A DNA stretch of 64,000 nt. Source: a bacterium c-19 (GTDB lineage: Bacteria > Bacillota_I > Bacilli_A > Erysipelotrichales > Erysipelotrichaceae). Made by a program: the position numbers and the translations under genes. Below, piece by piece: positions 9,276 to 18,120 of this stretch (the first letter of the stretch is position 1; each line of letters begins with the position of its first letter). The notes under the pieces are model-generated. The model had not been told where the DNA came from, searched no databases, and saw only the letters and a list, made by a program, of their open reading frames with translations. The stretch is taken from positions 1-64,000 of the forward strand of contig QZED01000004.1 in assembly GCA_009917405.1 (NCBI GenBank). Direction: 5' to 3'.

Positions 9276-10208
9276 TCATTGATTCTTTGTTTCTTTTTCA
9301 GTCTCCTTGGTTTCCGATTGGTCATTCTTAGGTTCTGTTTTCTTTTCTTCGCTGCGTAGACGATAAACAAGCATCTGTGGCGGTGAAAATAAACGCATAT
9401 CCATTGCCGTTGTCCCTAATCCGTTTGAGACGTGAAGAATCGTTTGATTGATCGTGTGTTTGCCGTGATTATACTTCTTCGCTCCTTCATCACTGGATAA
9501 AGCGCCTAACAGCGGTACATAGATCTGAGCTCCGTGGGAATGACCTGCAAACATCAGATCGATATTTCCGCTCGGCAGATCTTCCAAGGTGATCGTATCG
9601 GGGCAATGTGTCAATAAGATATTGAATTCTTCTTGATTTACATTAGAGAATGCATTATTCACATCGATCGTACCACCGATTAACGAATCAAGTCCGATCA
9701 GTGTAATACTTGCCTGAGAACCATTTCTTAAACGTATCGAGCGATTATTCAATAATTCAAAATCACTTGTTTTTAATATATCGATTACCATATCACGTAC
9801 ATTCTTATCTACATTATCTTGTTCTCCGAGAACTGCGAATTTTCCTAACGGCGCTTGCAGCATTTTTAACAGCTGTGATACTTCCTGTTTTGTCGCATCA
9901 TTAGGAACATAGGTCAAAGGTAAATCAAATATATCTCCGCCGAATAAGATGATATCCGGTTTCACTTCATTAATTTTATGGATCATTTTGGTCAGACGTT
10001 CTTTGTTCATAAAATGATTGTATTCCAAATCGGTAATGAAAGCAATTTGAATATCATTCATATCTGAAGGAATTTTTTCACTTTGAATGGTATGATAGCT
10101 GACAGTTAAATTTTCTACCGATACAAAAATAGAATAAAAGAAAATACCGGCAAGCACTAATGCGACAATGATTAATACCGATACTGTTTTCAGCAGTTTT
10201 TTAATCAT
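9276..10208 (-). CDS. membrane-anchored calcineurin-like metallophosphoesterase, variant metal site
   Basis: A 310-residue protein with an N-terminal membrane helix (about residues 5-27) and a YkuE-like metallophosphoesterase fold outside the membrane. GGDIFD, LTHCPD and AGHSHGAQ match the family. Two key positions differ: the usual DLH reads TDLEYN, and the usual GNHD reads GEQDN, so two His residues are replaced. Activity or metal preference may therefore be altered. The C-terminal 25 residues are a charged Glu/Lys/Thr-rich tail. I prefer the ATG at 10208 with GAGGTG 9 bases upstream over a GTG at 10220. Confidence 0.8.
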   Translation of the reverse strand: MIKKLLKTVSVLIIVALVLAGIFFYSIFVSVENLTVSYHTIQSEKIPSDMNDIQIAFITDLEYNHFMNKERLTKMIHKINEVKPDIILFGGDIFDLPLTYVPNDATKQEVSQLLKMLQAPLGKFAVLGEQDNVDKNVRDMVIDILKTSDFELLNNRSIRLRNGSQASITLIGLDSLIGGTIDVNNAFSNVNQEEFNILLTHCPDTITLEDLPSGNIDLMFAGHSHGAQIYVPLLGALSSDEGAKKYNHGKHTINQTILHVSNGLGTTAMDMRLFSPPQMLVYRLRSEEKKTEPKNDQSETKETEKETKNQ

Positions 10209-10274
10209 GGAAATATACACCTCATATTCTTTTTTATTTTAACATAAATCAATCATAATGAAAATGAATAAATG

Positions 10275-10300
10275 AAAAAAGAAGCTTGATTCAAGCTTAG
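10275..10300 (-). terminator. intrinsic terminator after rnj
   Basis: On the minus strand an AGCTTGA/TCAAGCT stem is followed by CTTTTTT. The 5' arm overlaps the rnj stop codon. Confidence 0.75.
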
Positions 10301-12156
10301 CTTTCCTTCAAAACTTCTTCTGTATTTTGTACCTCATGTTGCTCTTGTGACTGCTTTATAACTTTCGACATTGAATTCGATCGATTGTTTCTGATCGCAG
10401 CCATTTGTTCCATCGCTTTCTTAGAATTCAGTATGACCGGAATCACAATCGGATTACGATGTGTCTTATGCCAAAGGAACGGTTCCAATGCGCCGCGAAT
10501 CGTATTTTTCAATTCTGAGAAGGTGGTGCGCTGTACCATTTTCTCTTTTAATGCATGATATACGACTTGTTCGGCTTCCTTTAACAATCCTTGAGAATCC
10601 TTGATAAAGACAAAGCCGCGTGATACGATCACTGGTTTGCATAGAATCCGATTTTCCGAAGAATCAATCGCAGTTACGACTGCCACAAGACCGTTGTTTG
10701 CCAAGATATTGCGATCCTTTAATACCGCTGTGGATACACCGCTAATATCATTGCCGTCTACATAAATATCATCTGCTTGAATTCGATATGTAGAAGGGAA
10801 GACTTTTTGATCACGCATGATCAGAACATCGCCGTTGGCGCAGGTAAAGATATTTTCTTCCGGTAATCCGGTTTCCATTGCTGTTTCCATATGCTGCTTC
10901 AGCATTTTATATTCTCCGTGAATCGGCATAAAATATTTCGGTTTAATCAGTTGCAGCATCAGCTTCTGTTCCTCTTGGGAAGCATGTCCCGTTGTGTGCA
11001 GATTCGTAAGTACTGATTTTGTTAATACGTTGGCACCGGCTCTGAACAGTTTGTTCACTACATGATTGACGCTTGTACCGTTGCCGGGAATAGGAGAAGA
11101 TGAGAATACGACCGTATCACCGGGTATCAGTTTGATATAGCGATGTGTTCCCGATGCGATCCTTGATAATGCCGCTAACGGTTCACCCTGACTTCCCGTA
11201 CACACGATACAGATCTTATTCGCCGGTACATGATTTAATTGGTCGGGAGTGATAAAGTGCTGTTCTCCGACCTTAATGGTACCGAGCTTTCTGCCGATCG
11301 TAACGACATTTTCCATACTGCGTCCGAAAATGATTACTTTTCTGCCACATGCGACTGCCGCTTCCAAAATCTGTGCAACACGATGAACATTTGACGCAAA
11401 GGTTGCGACAATCAAGCGTCCTTTCGTTTTACGGGTAATATCCAAGATTTCATTTGCTACCTTTTTCTCGGAAATTGAGAAATCCTCAACACCGGAATTG
11501 GTAGAATCACTCATTAGCATCGTTACACCGATCTGTCCAATATATGCCATAATCTGATAATCGGCATTAGTTCCTACCGGAGTCAGATCAAACTTGAAAT
11601 CGCCGGTGTGTACAACACGTCCGTTCGGCGTATTGATTAAAATTCCCAAAGAATCGGGTATAGAATGCACAGTATTAAAGAAACCACAAGTAAAATGTTG
11701 AGTCTTGACACTGGAAGTGCTGTTGACCTCGTGAATTCTGACTGTTCTTAACAGCTTTCTTTCTTCCAGCTTTTTGTTAATCAATGAAATTGCAAAACGA
11801 GGAGCATAGATATCAGCGATTTCCACTGTCTTTAATAAAAAGGGAATACCGCCGATATGATCCTCATGACCATGGGTGATAATCAATATTTTTTTCTTTG
11901 CTTTGTTTTTAACCAGATGCGCATAATCAGGAATGACATAATCAACTCCCAGCAAATTTTCTTCAGGAAAACGCACTCCGGAATCCACGATTAAAATTTC
12001 ATTTTCATGTTCAAAGCAGTACATATTTTTTCCGACTTCACCTAAACCGCCTAAAGCATAAATCAGTGTGTCGTTACGTTTATGGTCGATATGATGATAA
12101 TTGTTTTTATTGTTTCCTTGGGTTCTTGGCGCATTATTTCGATAATTGTTATTCAT
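10297..12156 (-). CDS. rnj: ribonuclease J
   Basis: RNase J, 619 residues, is a beta-CASP metallo-beta-lactamase-fold nuclease with 5'-3' exo- and endonuclease activity, central to mRNA decay and rRNA maturation in Bacillota. The THGHEDHIGG motif (HxHxDH) is present near residue 95. MLMSDSTNSG and PIHGEYKML segments mark the beta-CASP region, and a C-terminal domain of about 150 residues follows. A short Asn/Arg-rich N-terminal extension (about 25 residues) precedes the fold. GGAGG supports the start. It is transcribed alone and ends at an overlapping terminator. Confidence 0.95.
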   Translation of the reverse strand: MNNNYRNNAPRTQGNNKNNYHHIDHKRNDTLIYALGGLGEVGKNMYCFEHENEILIVDSGVRFPEENLLGVDYVIPDYAHLVKNKAKKKILIITHGHEDHIGGIPFLLKTVEIADIYAPRFAISLINKKLEERKLLRTVRIHEVNSTSSVKTQHFTCGFFNTVHSIPDSLGILINTPNGRVVHTGDFKFDLTPVGTNADYQIMAYIGQIGVTMLMSDSTNSGVEDFSISEKKVANEILDITRKTKGRLIVATFASNVHRVAQILEAAVACGRKVIIFGRSMENVVTIGRKLGTIKVGEQHFITPDQLNHVPANKICIVCTGSQGEPLAALSRIASGTHRYIKLIPGDTVVFSSSPIPGNGTSVNHVVNKLFRAGANVLTKSVLTNLHTTGHASQEEQKLMLQLIKPKYFMPIHGEYKMLKQHMETAMETGLPEENIFTCANGDVLIMRDQKVFPSTYRIQADDIYVDGNDISGVSTAVLKDRNILANNGLVAVVTAIDSSENRILCKPVIVSRGFVFIKDSQGLLKEAEQVVYHALKEKMVQRTTFSELKNTIRGALEPFLWHKTHRNPIVIPVILNSKKAMEQMAAIRNNRSNSMSKVIKQSQEQHEVQNTEEVLKES

Positions 12157-12387
12157 AACAGCCTCCTTGTCAGCACCTTATCTGATGAATATTATAGCAT
12201 ACTTTTGGGCATTTTATATGCTTTTACGGATAAAAAAAACGATTTTTAAGACGGAGAGCGCTTACAGATGAAAGAGATGAAAAATCAATGGTCAAATGTA
12301 GGCTTTTCAGTTGAAAAGGGAACTTTAATTGATTCAATAAACATTGTAAAAACAAATTGAAAAGAAAGTAAGAGTGCTGCATAAATA

Positions 12388-12409
12388 AAAAAACCGAAAT
12401 TCGGTTTTC
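12388..12409 (-). terminator. intrinsic terminator after def
   Basis: On the minus strand AAACCGAA/TTCGGTTT forms a stem followed by a run of seven T. It lies 7 bases after the def stop. Confidence 0.8.
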
Positions 12410-12415
12410 ATAACG

Positions 12416-12973
12416 CTATTCGATCACAAGTGCTTCTGCATCTTCCTTCCAAGGATTTGTCGGATCGATATGATCATAGAATAAATGTCCGCTGAGATGA
12501 TCAATTTCATGTTGAAGCACGATTGCCTCATAGCCGCTCAATTTAAAAGTAACTTCTTTTTTTGCAAGTGCATCATACGCTTTTACCGTAATGCGAGCAT
12601 GACGGAATACATGTCCCTCATGTTCATTCGCTACCGAAAGACAGCCTTCACCGTTTTTTAAATAGGCATTTCTGACGCTGTGCGATACAATGCGCGGATT
12701 TGCCAATGCATATTCGCTTTTTTCACCTTCTCCGTAATCAATAGAAACAGCAATCAACTGCTTTAAAATGCCGATTTGAACAGCTGAAATACCTACGGCA
12801 GGTCTTAAATTCAGTTCTTGTGCTTTCATCGGGTCTATGGAGTCTCGCACATATTGCAGCATATCCATCAATAAAATGTGATCTTCATCGGAAAGGGGAA
12901 CGGATACCTTTTCACTGGAACGACGAATCAAAGGGTTACTATCTTTTATAATAGTATCATTGTTGATTAGCAT
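12416..12973 (-). CDS. def: peptide deformylase
   Basis: Peptide deformylase, 185 residues, removes the formyl group from nascent proteins. The three family motifs are visible: GISAVQIG (motif 1), EGCLSV with the metal-binding Cys (motif 2) and QHEIDHLSG with the HExxH metal site (motif 3). Inserted loops and length fit the type 2 enzymes of Gram-positive bacteria. The start has AGGAGG upstream. It is monocistronic between rnj and the divergent ftsW gene. Confidence 0.95.
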   Translation of the reverse strand: MLINNDTIIKDSNPLIRRSSEKVSVPLSDEDHILLMDMLQYVRDSIDPMKAQELNLRPAVGISAVQIGILKQLIAVSIDYGEGEKSEYALANPRIVSHSVRNAYLKNGEGCLSVANEHEGHVFRHARITVKAYDALAKKEVTFKLSGYEAIVLQHEIDHLSGHLFYDHIDPTNPWKEDAEALVIE

Positions 12974-13109
12974 AGACTTCCTCCTAACTGTCTATTATTG
13001 TACCTGTTATTGCAAAGAAAGAAAAGTGATTTTTTTATTTTTCACTTAAAAACATCTTTACTTTATGGTATCATTATTATAACTGAAAAAGTAAGGAGGA
13101 CAATTCACT

Positions 13110-14288
13110 ATGGCAAAACAAAAATGGAAGCTTTCATTAAAAATGCCGCGAAAATATGATTTTTGGCTGCATTTGTCCTCTTTGGTATTGATTTTATTCG
13201 GTTCTTTAATGATTTTATCGACCAGTGTTGGAAGTACTTCTCAAAGTGATACGCTTGTTGTTGCCCGTGTGGTATTTAAGCAGACGGTCTTTGTAATCAT
13301 CGGTTATTTTATGATGATCTTCTTGGCAAATAATTTTACCATGTTGCGAACGCGAAGGCTGGGGAAGCTGATCGGCATTATTTTGATTATTGCCTGTTTT
13401 TCTACATTAGCGTTTGCGGCATCCGGCGGTTCTCGTGCATGGATTCGTATCGGACCGATCACCATTCAGCCAAGTGAATTTGTCAAAGTTTTTATGGTTG
13501 TAATGATTGCGGTGTCGATCGAAGTAGCGGGAAGGCGTAATTTTGATTGGTGGACGATGATTAAGACACCGTTTACGTTTTTATGTATTTTTGTCTTTAT
13601 TTTGATTTTACAACGTGATTTAGGTACTATGGTAGTAATTGGCATGTTATCGATTATTTCTTTTTTAATACCGTCGCATAAGAATTTACGAAAGGCGCAA
13701 AAACTGGTGAAAATCGGTTTGGTTGCCGCTTTTGTCGGAATACTGTTTTTAATGACTCCGCCTGGCTTGGAACTTGTAACCAAGATCCCGGTTTTCTCTC
13801 ATGTCGGAACGCGATTTGCGAATGCGGTCAATCCGTTTTCCGATCCTTACGGTGTCGGCTATCAAAATGTACAGGGACTTGTCGGTATCGCTGCCGGAGG
13901 AATCTTGGGTAAGGGAATCGGACAGTCACAACAGAAATTTGGCTTTTTAACACAGGCAGACAATGACTTTATTTTGGCAATCGTCATTGAAGAACTGGGA
14001 ATATTTGGACTTGCGATTATAGTAATCGGTTATACGATCATTATACAGCGTCTATTTCACTATGCCTATCGCACAAAAAGTGAAGGATATAAGATTATTT
14101 TAATCGGTACCGCGATGTATATCTTTCTTCATTTTTTCTTAAATGTCGGCGGTGTCGGCGGATTGATTCCGTTGACCGGAGTTCCGCTGATGTTTATTTC
14201 CAGCGGAGGTTCCTCACTGTTATCAGTCATGTGTGCCATCGGTATCTCGCAGGCGATCATTGCCAAGATTCGTCGACAGGGAGAATAG
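13110..14288 (+). CDS. ftsW: SEDS-family peptidoglycan polymerase FtsW
   Basis: A 392-residue multi-pass protein of the SEDS family (FtsW/RodA/SpoVE), which polymerises lipid II into glycan strands with a partner class B PBP. About ten membrane helices are evident. Signature segments include IQPSEFVK and, near the C-terminus, LIPLTGVPLMFISSGGSSLL, which is closest to FtsW/SpoVE. The N-terminal cytoplasmic tail is short and basic. An AAGGAGGA site precedes the ATG. No PBP or mur gene is adjacent, so assignment to division rather than elongation is by motif only. Confidence 0.88.
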   Translation: MAKQKWKLSLKMPRKYDFWLHLSSLVLILFGSLMILSTSVGSTSQSDTLVVARVVFKQTVFVIIGYFMMIFLANNFTMLRTRRLGKLIGIILIIACFSTLAFAASGGSRAWIRIGPITIQPSEFVKVFMVVMIAVSIEVAGRRNFDWWTMIKTPFTFLCIFVFILILQRDLGTMVVIGMLSIISFLIPSHKNLRKAQKLVKIGLVAAFVGILFLMTPPGLELVTKIPVFSHVGTRFANAVNPFSDPYGVGYQNVQGLVGIAAGGILGKGIGQSQQKFGFLTQADNDFILAIVIEELGIFGLAIIVIGYTIIIQRLFHYAYRTKSEGYKIILIGTAMYIFLHFFLNVGGVGGLIPLTGVPLMFISSGGSSLLSVMCAIGISQAIIAKIRRQGE

Positions 14289-14290
14289 GA

Positions 14291-14319
14291 AAAGCATTCC
14301 GAGATTCTCGGAATGCTTT
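14291..14319 (+). other. perfect 14-bp inverted repeat between ftsW and rsmD
   Basis: AAAGCATTCCGAGA and its exact complement are separated by a single base. The palindrome begins 2 bases after the ftsW stop. The arm ends in TTT but there is no longer T-run, so it could be a weak terminator, an RNA processing or stability hairpin, or both. Confidence 0.6.
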
Positions 14320-14423
14320 AAGAAAGGGAAGAGGAGAAACAAAGATTGGGGGGCGCATCCTTTATCGGATGCACTATTATGTTACCCGAGATCATCGGCT
14401 TTATACACGAGGAGTTGAAAAAA

Positions 14424-14972
14424 ATGCGAATAGTTGCAGGAACATATCGTTCAAGGGTCATTCAATCAGTACCCGGTGATTCTACAAGACCGACTCAAGC
14501 CAAGATCAAAGAGGCGATCTTTTCCCGCATTGGACCTTATTTTGACGGCGGGGATATGTTGGATCTGTTTGCGGGCAGCGGCAATATGGGATTTGAAGCA
14601 TTGTCTAGAGGGATTACGAGCGTTACCTTTTGTGATTGTAATTACAAGGCTGTTCAAACGATAAAGACGAATGCAGCGACTTTAAAAGCGAGTGCGCAGT
14701 GTCATATATTTAAAATGGATTATGAGCAGCTACTACAGCGACTGATTAAGGAAAAGCGCACATTTGACTTGATATATTTAGATCCGCCGTATCGTAAACA
14801 ACGGATTCATGAGATTTTAACATTGATCGATTGTAACGGTCTGTTAAAAGAGAGCGGCAATGTCGTATGTGAAAGCTTAAAAGAAGACAGTTTTTCAGAA
14901 AGTTACGGTTCCTTATATCAAGTAAAGAGTGTTGATTATGGAATCACTAAAATAACGTATTATAAGAGGTAA
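14424..14972 (+). CDS. rsmD: 16S rRNA (guanine966-N2)-methyltransferase
   Basis: RsmD, 182 residues, methylates G966 of 16S rRNA. The N-terminal MRIVAGTYRSR segment, the SAM-binding DLFAGSGNMGFEALSRG motif, and the catalytic DPPY motif are all present. I chose the ATG at 14424 because GAGGAG lies about 10 bases upstream and the family begins with MRI; the open frame extends 26 codons further upstream without support. coaD follows after 4 bases, the usual pairing in Bacillota. Confidence 0.93.
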   Translation: MRIVAGTYRSRVIQSVPGDSTRPTQAKIKEAIFSRIGPYFDGGDMLDLFAGSGNMGFEALSRGITSVTFCDCNYKAVQTIKTNAATLKASAQCHIFKMDYEQLLQRLIKEKRTFDLIYLDPPYRKQRIHEILTLIDCNGLLKESGNVVCESLKEDSFSESYGSLYQVKSVDYGITKITYYKR

Positions 14973-14976
14973 AGTT

Positions 14977-15450
14977 ATGAAAACAGCTATTTATCCGGGC
15001 AGCTTTGATCCGATAACAATTGGTCATATCGATATTGTAAAACGATCGGCAATGATGTTTGATGAGGTCATAGTCGTTATTTTAAACAATATGGCAAAGC
15101 AGCCTTTATTTACAAGCGAGGAACGCTGTCTTCTCGCTTCAGAAAGTTTAAAAGAATTATCTAATGTGAAGGTAGATGTATTTAACGGCTTGACCTTGGC
15201 TTATGCACGTCAGGTCAACGCGTGTGCATTAATTCGCGGGATCAGGAACAGTCTGGATTTTGAGTATGAGCAACAACAAGCTTTCTGTAACCGCCATATC
15301 GATCCCGACATTGAAACGGTTTTTTTGATGAGTGATCCTGCATATTCATTTATATCATCTTCGGCTGTCAAGGAATTCGCAGCCTATCGTCAAAGTTTAG
15401 ACGGACTTGTCAGTGATTGTGTAAAAGAAGCGATCATTCGTAAATTTTAA
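14977..15450 (+). CDS. coaD: phosphopantetheine adenylyltransferase
   Basis: CoaD, 157 residues, converts 4'-phosphopantetheine and ATP to dephospho-CoA, the penultimate step of coenzyme A synthesis. The nucleotidyltransferase motif YPGSFDPITIGHIDI is at the N-terminus (with the GH of the TxGH motif), followed by LIRGIRNSLDFEYE and the C-terminal ISSSAVKE. Length is normal. It is translationally close to rsmD. Confidence 0.95.
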   Translation: MKTAIYPGSFDPITIGHIDIVKRSAMMFDEVIVVILNNMAKQPLFTSEERCLLASESLKELSNVKVDVFNGLTLAYARQVNACALIRGIRNSLDFEYEQQQAFCNRHIDPDIETVFLMSDPAYSFISSSAVKEFAAYRQSLDGLVSDCVKEAIIRKF

Positions 15451-15514
15451 TGAGGTAAGCTTACAAATCATCACGTATGTGGTATACTAATAGCGTATAA
15501 GAGAGGTTGGTTTT

Positions 15515-16363
15515 ATGGATCCGATCAAATATACGGCGCATAAGCTGTTGGAAAAAAATAAATTGTTATTCCTGTTTTGTATTTTGTTCATTATGACAAG
15601 TTTGTTTCTCACTTGTTATGTTTTTTTCTTTCGTACAATCACGATTGATGTAACGAAACATATGGATATTGTATACAGTGGAGAAAGTGGTGACGCAACC
15701 GTTACTGTATCTAATAATGCATATAATTTAAATCAGCGGACACAGGAATTCTTGGATTCGATTACTTATCAGGTGTCTCCAAAAAGCAAACTGACAAACG
15801 GAACAAAGATTAAAATTGTCGCTAATTATGATCAGTCATTGATGAATAAGTATCATATTCAAGTGATTAATGAGACGAAGGAAATAATCGTTGAAGGATT
15901 GGAAGAGCGCTTCCAAGATGCAACAGCTATTGATACGGAATTTCAAAAGACTTTGGATGTATATGCACGGCGATACTTTGAAAAGAATCAAGAGGGAATT
16001 CTAAAACACGATTTTACAGATTTTTATAGCGGTTCTCATCGTGAAATGGTTAAAAATGAACGCCTATATCGAGTGTTTTTAAAGGCTGATACGCATGATA
16101 ATAAAGATAAGATTGTTGATATTTACAAGCTTACCGCAAAGGGAATGGTGAACACAGCAACTACCAAAGAAGAACTTACGGAGCAGGAAGCAGATTTGTA
16201 TTATATGATTACGTTTGATAATATAAATTCCTCTCGCAAATTGAAAGAAGAAAATGTGTTTGGTGAGAAAATACTTGGTATTGAAGTGACTGACCAGGAA
16301 TCTTTAACACAGGCGCTTCATCAGAAATATTTGTTAAGCTATCAATTCTTGATTGTACAATAG
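15515..16363 (+). CDS. hypothetical protein with one N-terminal membrane helix
   Basis: A 282-residue protein I do not recognise. A basic N-terminus is followed by one strong membrane helix at about residues 17-39; the remaining 240 residues are hydrophilic and probably extracytoplasmic. Residues 45-130 contain two short beta-rich segments (TVTVSNNAYNL and KLTNGTKIKIVANYD) reminiscent of repeated surface modules, but no motif is decisive. It has its own AGAGAGG site. A TATACT-like -10 element lies just upstream. Function unknown; envelope-associated by topology. Confidence 0.6.
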   Translation: MDPIKYTAHKLLEKNKLLFLFCILFIMTSLFLTCYVFFFRTITIDVTKHMDIVYSGESGDATVTVSNNAYNLNQRTQEFLDSITYQVSPKSKLTNGTKIKIVANYDQSLMNKYHIQVINETKEIIVEGLEERFQDATAIDTEFQKTLDVYARRYFEKNQEGILKHDFTDFYSGSHREMVKNERLYRVFLKADTHDNKDKIVDIYKLTAKGMVNTATTKEELTEQEADLYYMITFDNINSSRKLKEENVFGEKILGIEVTDQESLTQALHQKYLLSYQFLIVQ

Positions 16364-16415
16364 GAAGTTATGTCCTCATTTAGATACTCCTACATATACT
16401 ATAAAGGGGTATTCA

Positions 16416-16646
16416 ATGGAAGAGATGAAAATGAACTTGACGATTATAGCCTTATACTATGCACAGACGCTGATGAAGGATTTATTTGAAAATCATCAAG
16501 GGCATGTACTCGTACTTGATGAAAAAAAAGCGCAATTATTAGCATCAATTATTTTATCGGGTGTATTTGACAAGAAGATCGCAGAGGAAATCTTGGGTAT
16601 ACCCGGTTCCTTGTTTCAACGGATAAGACTTCATTTTCTCAATTAA
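16416..16646 (+). CDS. small hypothetical protein
   Basis: A 76-residue protein with no recognised family. It is mostly helical by composition, with alternating hydrophobic and charged residues and no membrane segment. An AAAGGGG site lies 7 bases before the ATG; the frame is open further upstream but overlaps the previous gene. It lies 52 bases after the preceding hypothetical gene and ends exactly at a terminator. Confidence 0.5.
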   Translation: MEEMKMNLTIIALYYAQTLMKDLFENHQGHVLVLDEKKAQLLASIILSGVFDKKIAEEILGIPGSLFQRIRLHFLN

Positions 16647-16671
16647 AAACAGCGGTTATCCGCTGTTTTCT
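16646..16671 (+). terminator. bidirectional terminator between convergent genes
   Basis: A 10-bp stem AAAACAGCGG/CCGCTGTTTT with loop TTAT has T- and A-runs on both sides, so it can serve both the small hypothetical gene and the convergent hit gene. Confidence 0.82.
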
Positions 16672-16672
16672 G

Positions 16673-17080
16673 TTAATATAGACAATCTAAATAAAGCAGT
16701 TCGGCTAAAGCTTTTAAATTTTGCGGCTGACTTTCCTTGAACTCAATGTTAATTGCATCATTCTCATCATAACGAGGAATTAGATGCACATGGAAGTGAG
16801 GAACCGTCTGACCGGCAATTTCATGAACATTGCTTAATACGTTCAATCCTTTTGCATCAGTCATTTCCAAAATATTTTGTCCGACTCTTTTAGCGACGCG
16901 CATCACTTCAAGCATAATATCATCTTCACAAGTTAACATATGTAAGGAATGTTCCTTCGGTATTACCAACGTATGACCTTTTGTAACCTGTGCAATATCT
17001 AAAAAAGCTAAAACAATACTATCCTCATAAACCTTATGTACAGGCACCTTACCTGCAATAATCTCACAAAATATACACAT
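16673..17080 (-). CDS. hit: HIT-family nucleotide hydrolase/transferase
   Basis: A 135-residue histidine-triad protein of the Hint branch, expected to hydrolyse purine nucleoside phosphoramidates. The catalytic triad segment HFHVHLIPRY is near residue 105 and the N-terminal CIFCEIIAGKVP segment, with its Cys residues, is typical. GGAGG precedes the ATG. The promoter must lie between 17081 and about 17200, just outside the left end of the mobile element remnant. Confidence 0.92.
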   Translation of the reverse strand: MCIFCEIIAGKVPVHKVYEDSIVLAFLDIAQVTKGHTLVIPKEHSLHMLTCEDDIMLEVMRVAKRVGQNILEMTDAKGLNVLSNVHEIAGQTVPHFHVHLIPRYDENDAINIEFKESQPQNLKALAELLYLDCLY

Positions 17081-17251
17081 ATTAATACCTCCCGATTGTT
17101 GTGTTTCATTTCTTTTTTATTATAACAGATTTCCGTTTTATGTAAATAGCAAATTAAATAAAAGAATATATTTGTATACATTTTTAATCAAAAATGGTTG
17201 ATTATCTCAAAAAAGCCTTGATTTACGGGCATACAAGCAGGATTTCAAGCT

Positions 17252-17285
17252 GAATTTACTACCAATTTACTACTTTTGAGGGAAA
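17252..17285 (+). repeat. left copy of an imperfect direct repeat at the element ends
   Basis: Two TTTACTAC units followed by TTTGAGGGAAA. A related copy in the same orientation lies at 26274-26310 just after the integrase. They may be integrase or excisionase arm sites or remnants of the same end sequence. Confidence 0.5.
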
Positions 17286-17361
17286 GAGCTTTGATATGCC
17301 GCCCGAAACCCTGCCGGCCCAGCCACCAGCAGACCAAACACAAGGACAGGGAGGTATCGCT

Positions 17362-17475
17362 ATGAAGCCGGAAATCAAGAAGCTGCTTATTCTCAATCTC
17401 TCGTATCTGCTCTTTGTGTACCTGTTCGACAAGGTGGGCGCGGCTGTCCGGCTTTCCCCCGGCATAGACGCAAGC
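17362..17475 (+). pseudogene. 5' fragment of VirD4/TraG coupling protein gene
   Basis: The first 38 codons resemble the N-terminus of the VirD4-type coupling ATPase of Tn1549-like elements: MKPEIKKLLILNLSYLLF, then a DKVG..VRLSPG segment forming the first membrane helix. AGGGAGG precedes the ATG, and another frame upstream ends in a TGA overlapping this ATG, like the tail of the usual preceding gene. Similarity stops at about 17475, where the sequence becomes the antisense of a relaxase gene. The ATPase domain is gone. Confidence 0.7.
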
Positions 17476-17480
17476 CAAAT

Positions 17481-17804
17481 GTGTATATGCCCCTTGTCAA
17501 TGTGTGTCGTGAGTACATATTCATGCTGCCCCTTTGTTACCGCGTCGGCAAGCTGCCGCCCGATCTCATGGGCTTTCTGATAGTCCACTTCTCCCGGAGC
17601 AAAGGACTGTATCAAGTGAAAGGCTAAGTTGTTGCCCTTATCCCGCGCTTGCGAGAGGGTATAGCCAAACTCAATATCTGCCGTTTCATAGCTGCACCCG
17701 AAAGAGGATATGAGCATTTTTTCGTCCGTCTTGTCCGGGTTTTCGATATAGTCAAGGACTTTGCTTAGAGTGCTTTTAACAGGCTTAATCTTTGTAACCG
17801 CCAT
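17481..17804 (-). pseudogene. 5' fragment of MOB-type relaxase gene
   Basis: The first 108 codons match the N-terminus of relaxases from Tn1549-like elements (MAVTKIKPVKSTLSKVLDYI and, at the end, HIDKGHIH from the three-His metal motif). The third His and everything after are missing: past 17481 the frame runs into the antisense of the virD4 fragment. The nicking active site is therefore incomplete. Its start overlaps the mobC end by 40 bases, the normal arrangement in these elements. Confidence 0.8.
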
Positions 17805-18094
17805 ATTTCCGCAAGCACCCCCTTGATTTCCTCTATATCCTCTTTGTAGGCGTTTCCCGTCGCGTTTACGCGACGTGCGATCTGATTGACATTGACCCCG
17901 ATCTTCTGTATCTCCGCTGTCATTGCTTTTATGTCCGTGTGGTCTACTTGGATAATGTACCCGTCAATGGCGATCTTGCGCAGATACGCCGCCATGTTGC
18001 TTGTGGGGACGAGCTTCATTTTTTCCTCAATCAGTTTCCTTTCTTCCTCTGTCACATAGAATTTGACCTGTATTGTCCTTTTGCGTCCGTTCAT
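17765..18094 (-). CDS. mobC: MobC-like relaxosome accessory protein
   Basis: A 109-residue MobC-family protein, which helps the relaxase melt oriT in mobilizable and conjugative elements. An N-terminal ribbon-helix-helix-like segment (RKRTIQVKFYVTEEERKLI) and the C-terminal MobC motif (IGVNVNQIARRVNATG) are visible. I chose the ATG at 18094 because AAAGGAG lies 8 bases upstream; an in-frame ATG 14 codons earlier lacks a site. It appears intact, although its partner relaxase is truncated. Confidence 0.85.
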   Translation of the reverse strand: MNGRKRTIQVKFYVTEEERKLIEEKMKLVPTSNMAAYLRKIAIDGYIIQVDHTDIKAMTAEIQKIGVNVNQIARRVNATGNAYKEDIEEIKGVLAEIWRLQRLSLLKAL

Positions 18095-18120
18095 GGTTTT
18101 TCGCTCCTTTCCGTTCTCAT

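Noticed and set aside
17081-17251. A clear attachment-site core at the left end of the phosphate element
   Set aside because: I looked for identical sequences with 26400-26480 and found only AT-rich chance similarity.
17259-17580. Chimeric frames crossing the virD4/relaxase junction on both strands
   Set aside because: Each is a real gene fragment followed by the antisense of the other; similarity stops at 17475-17481.
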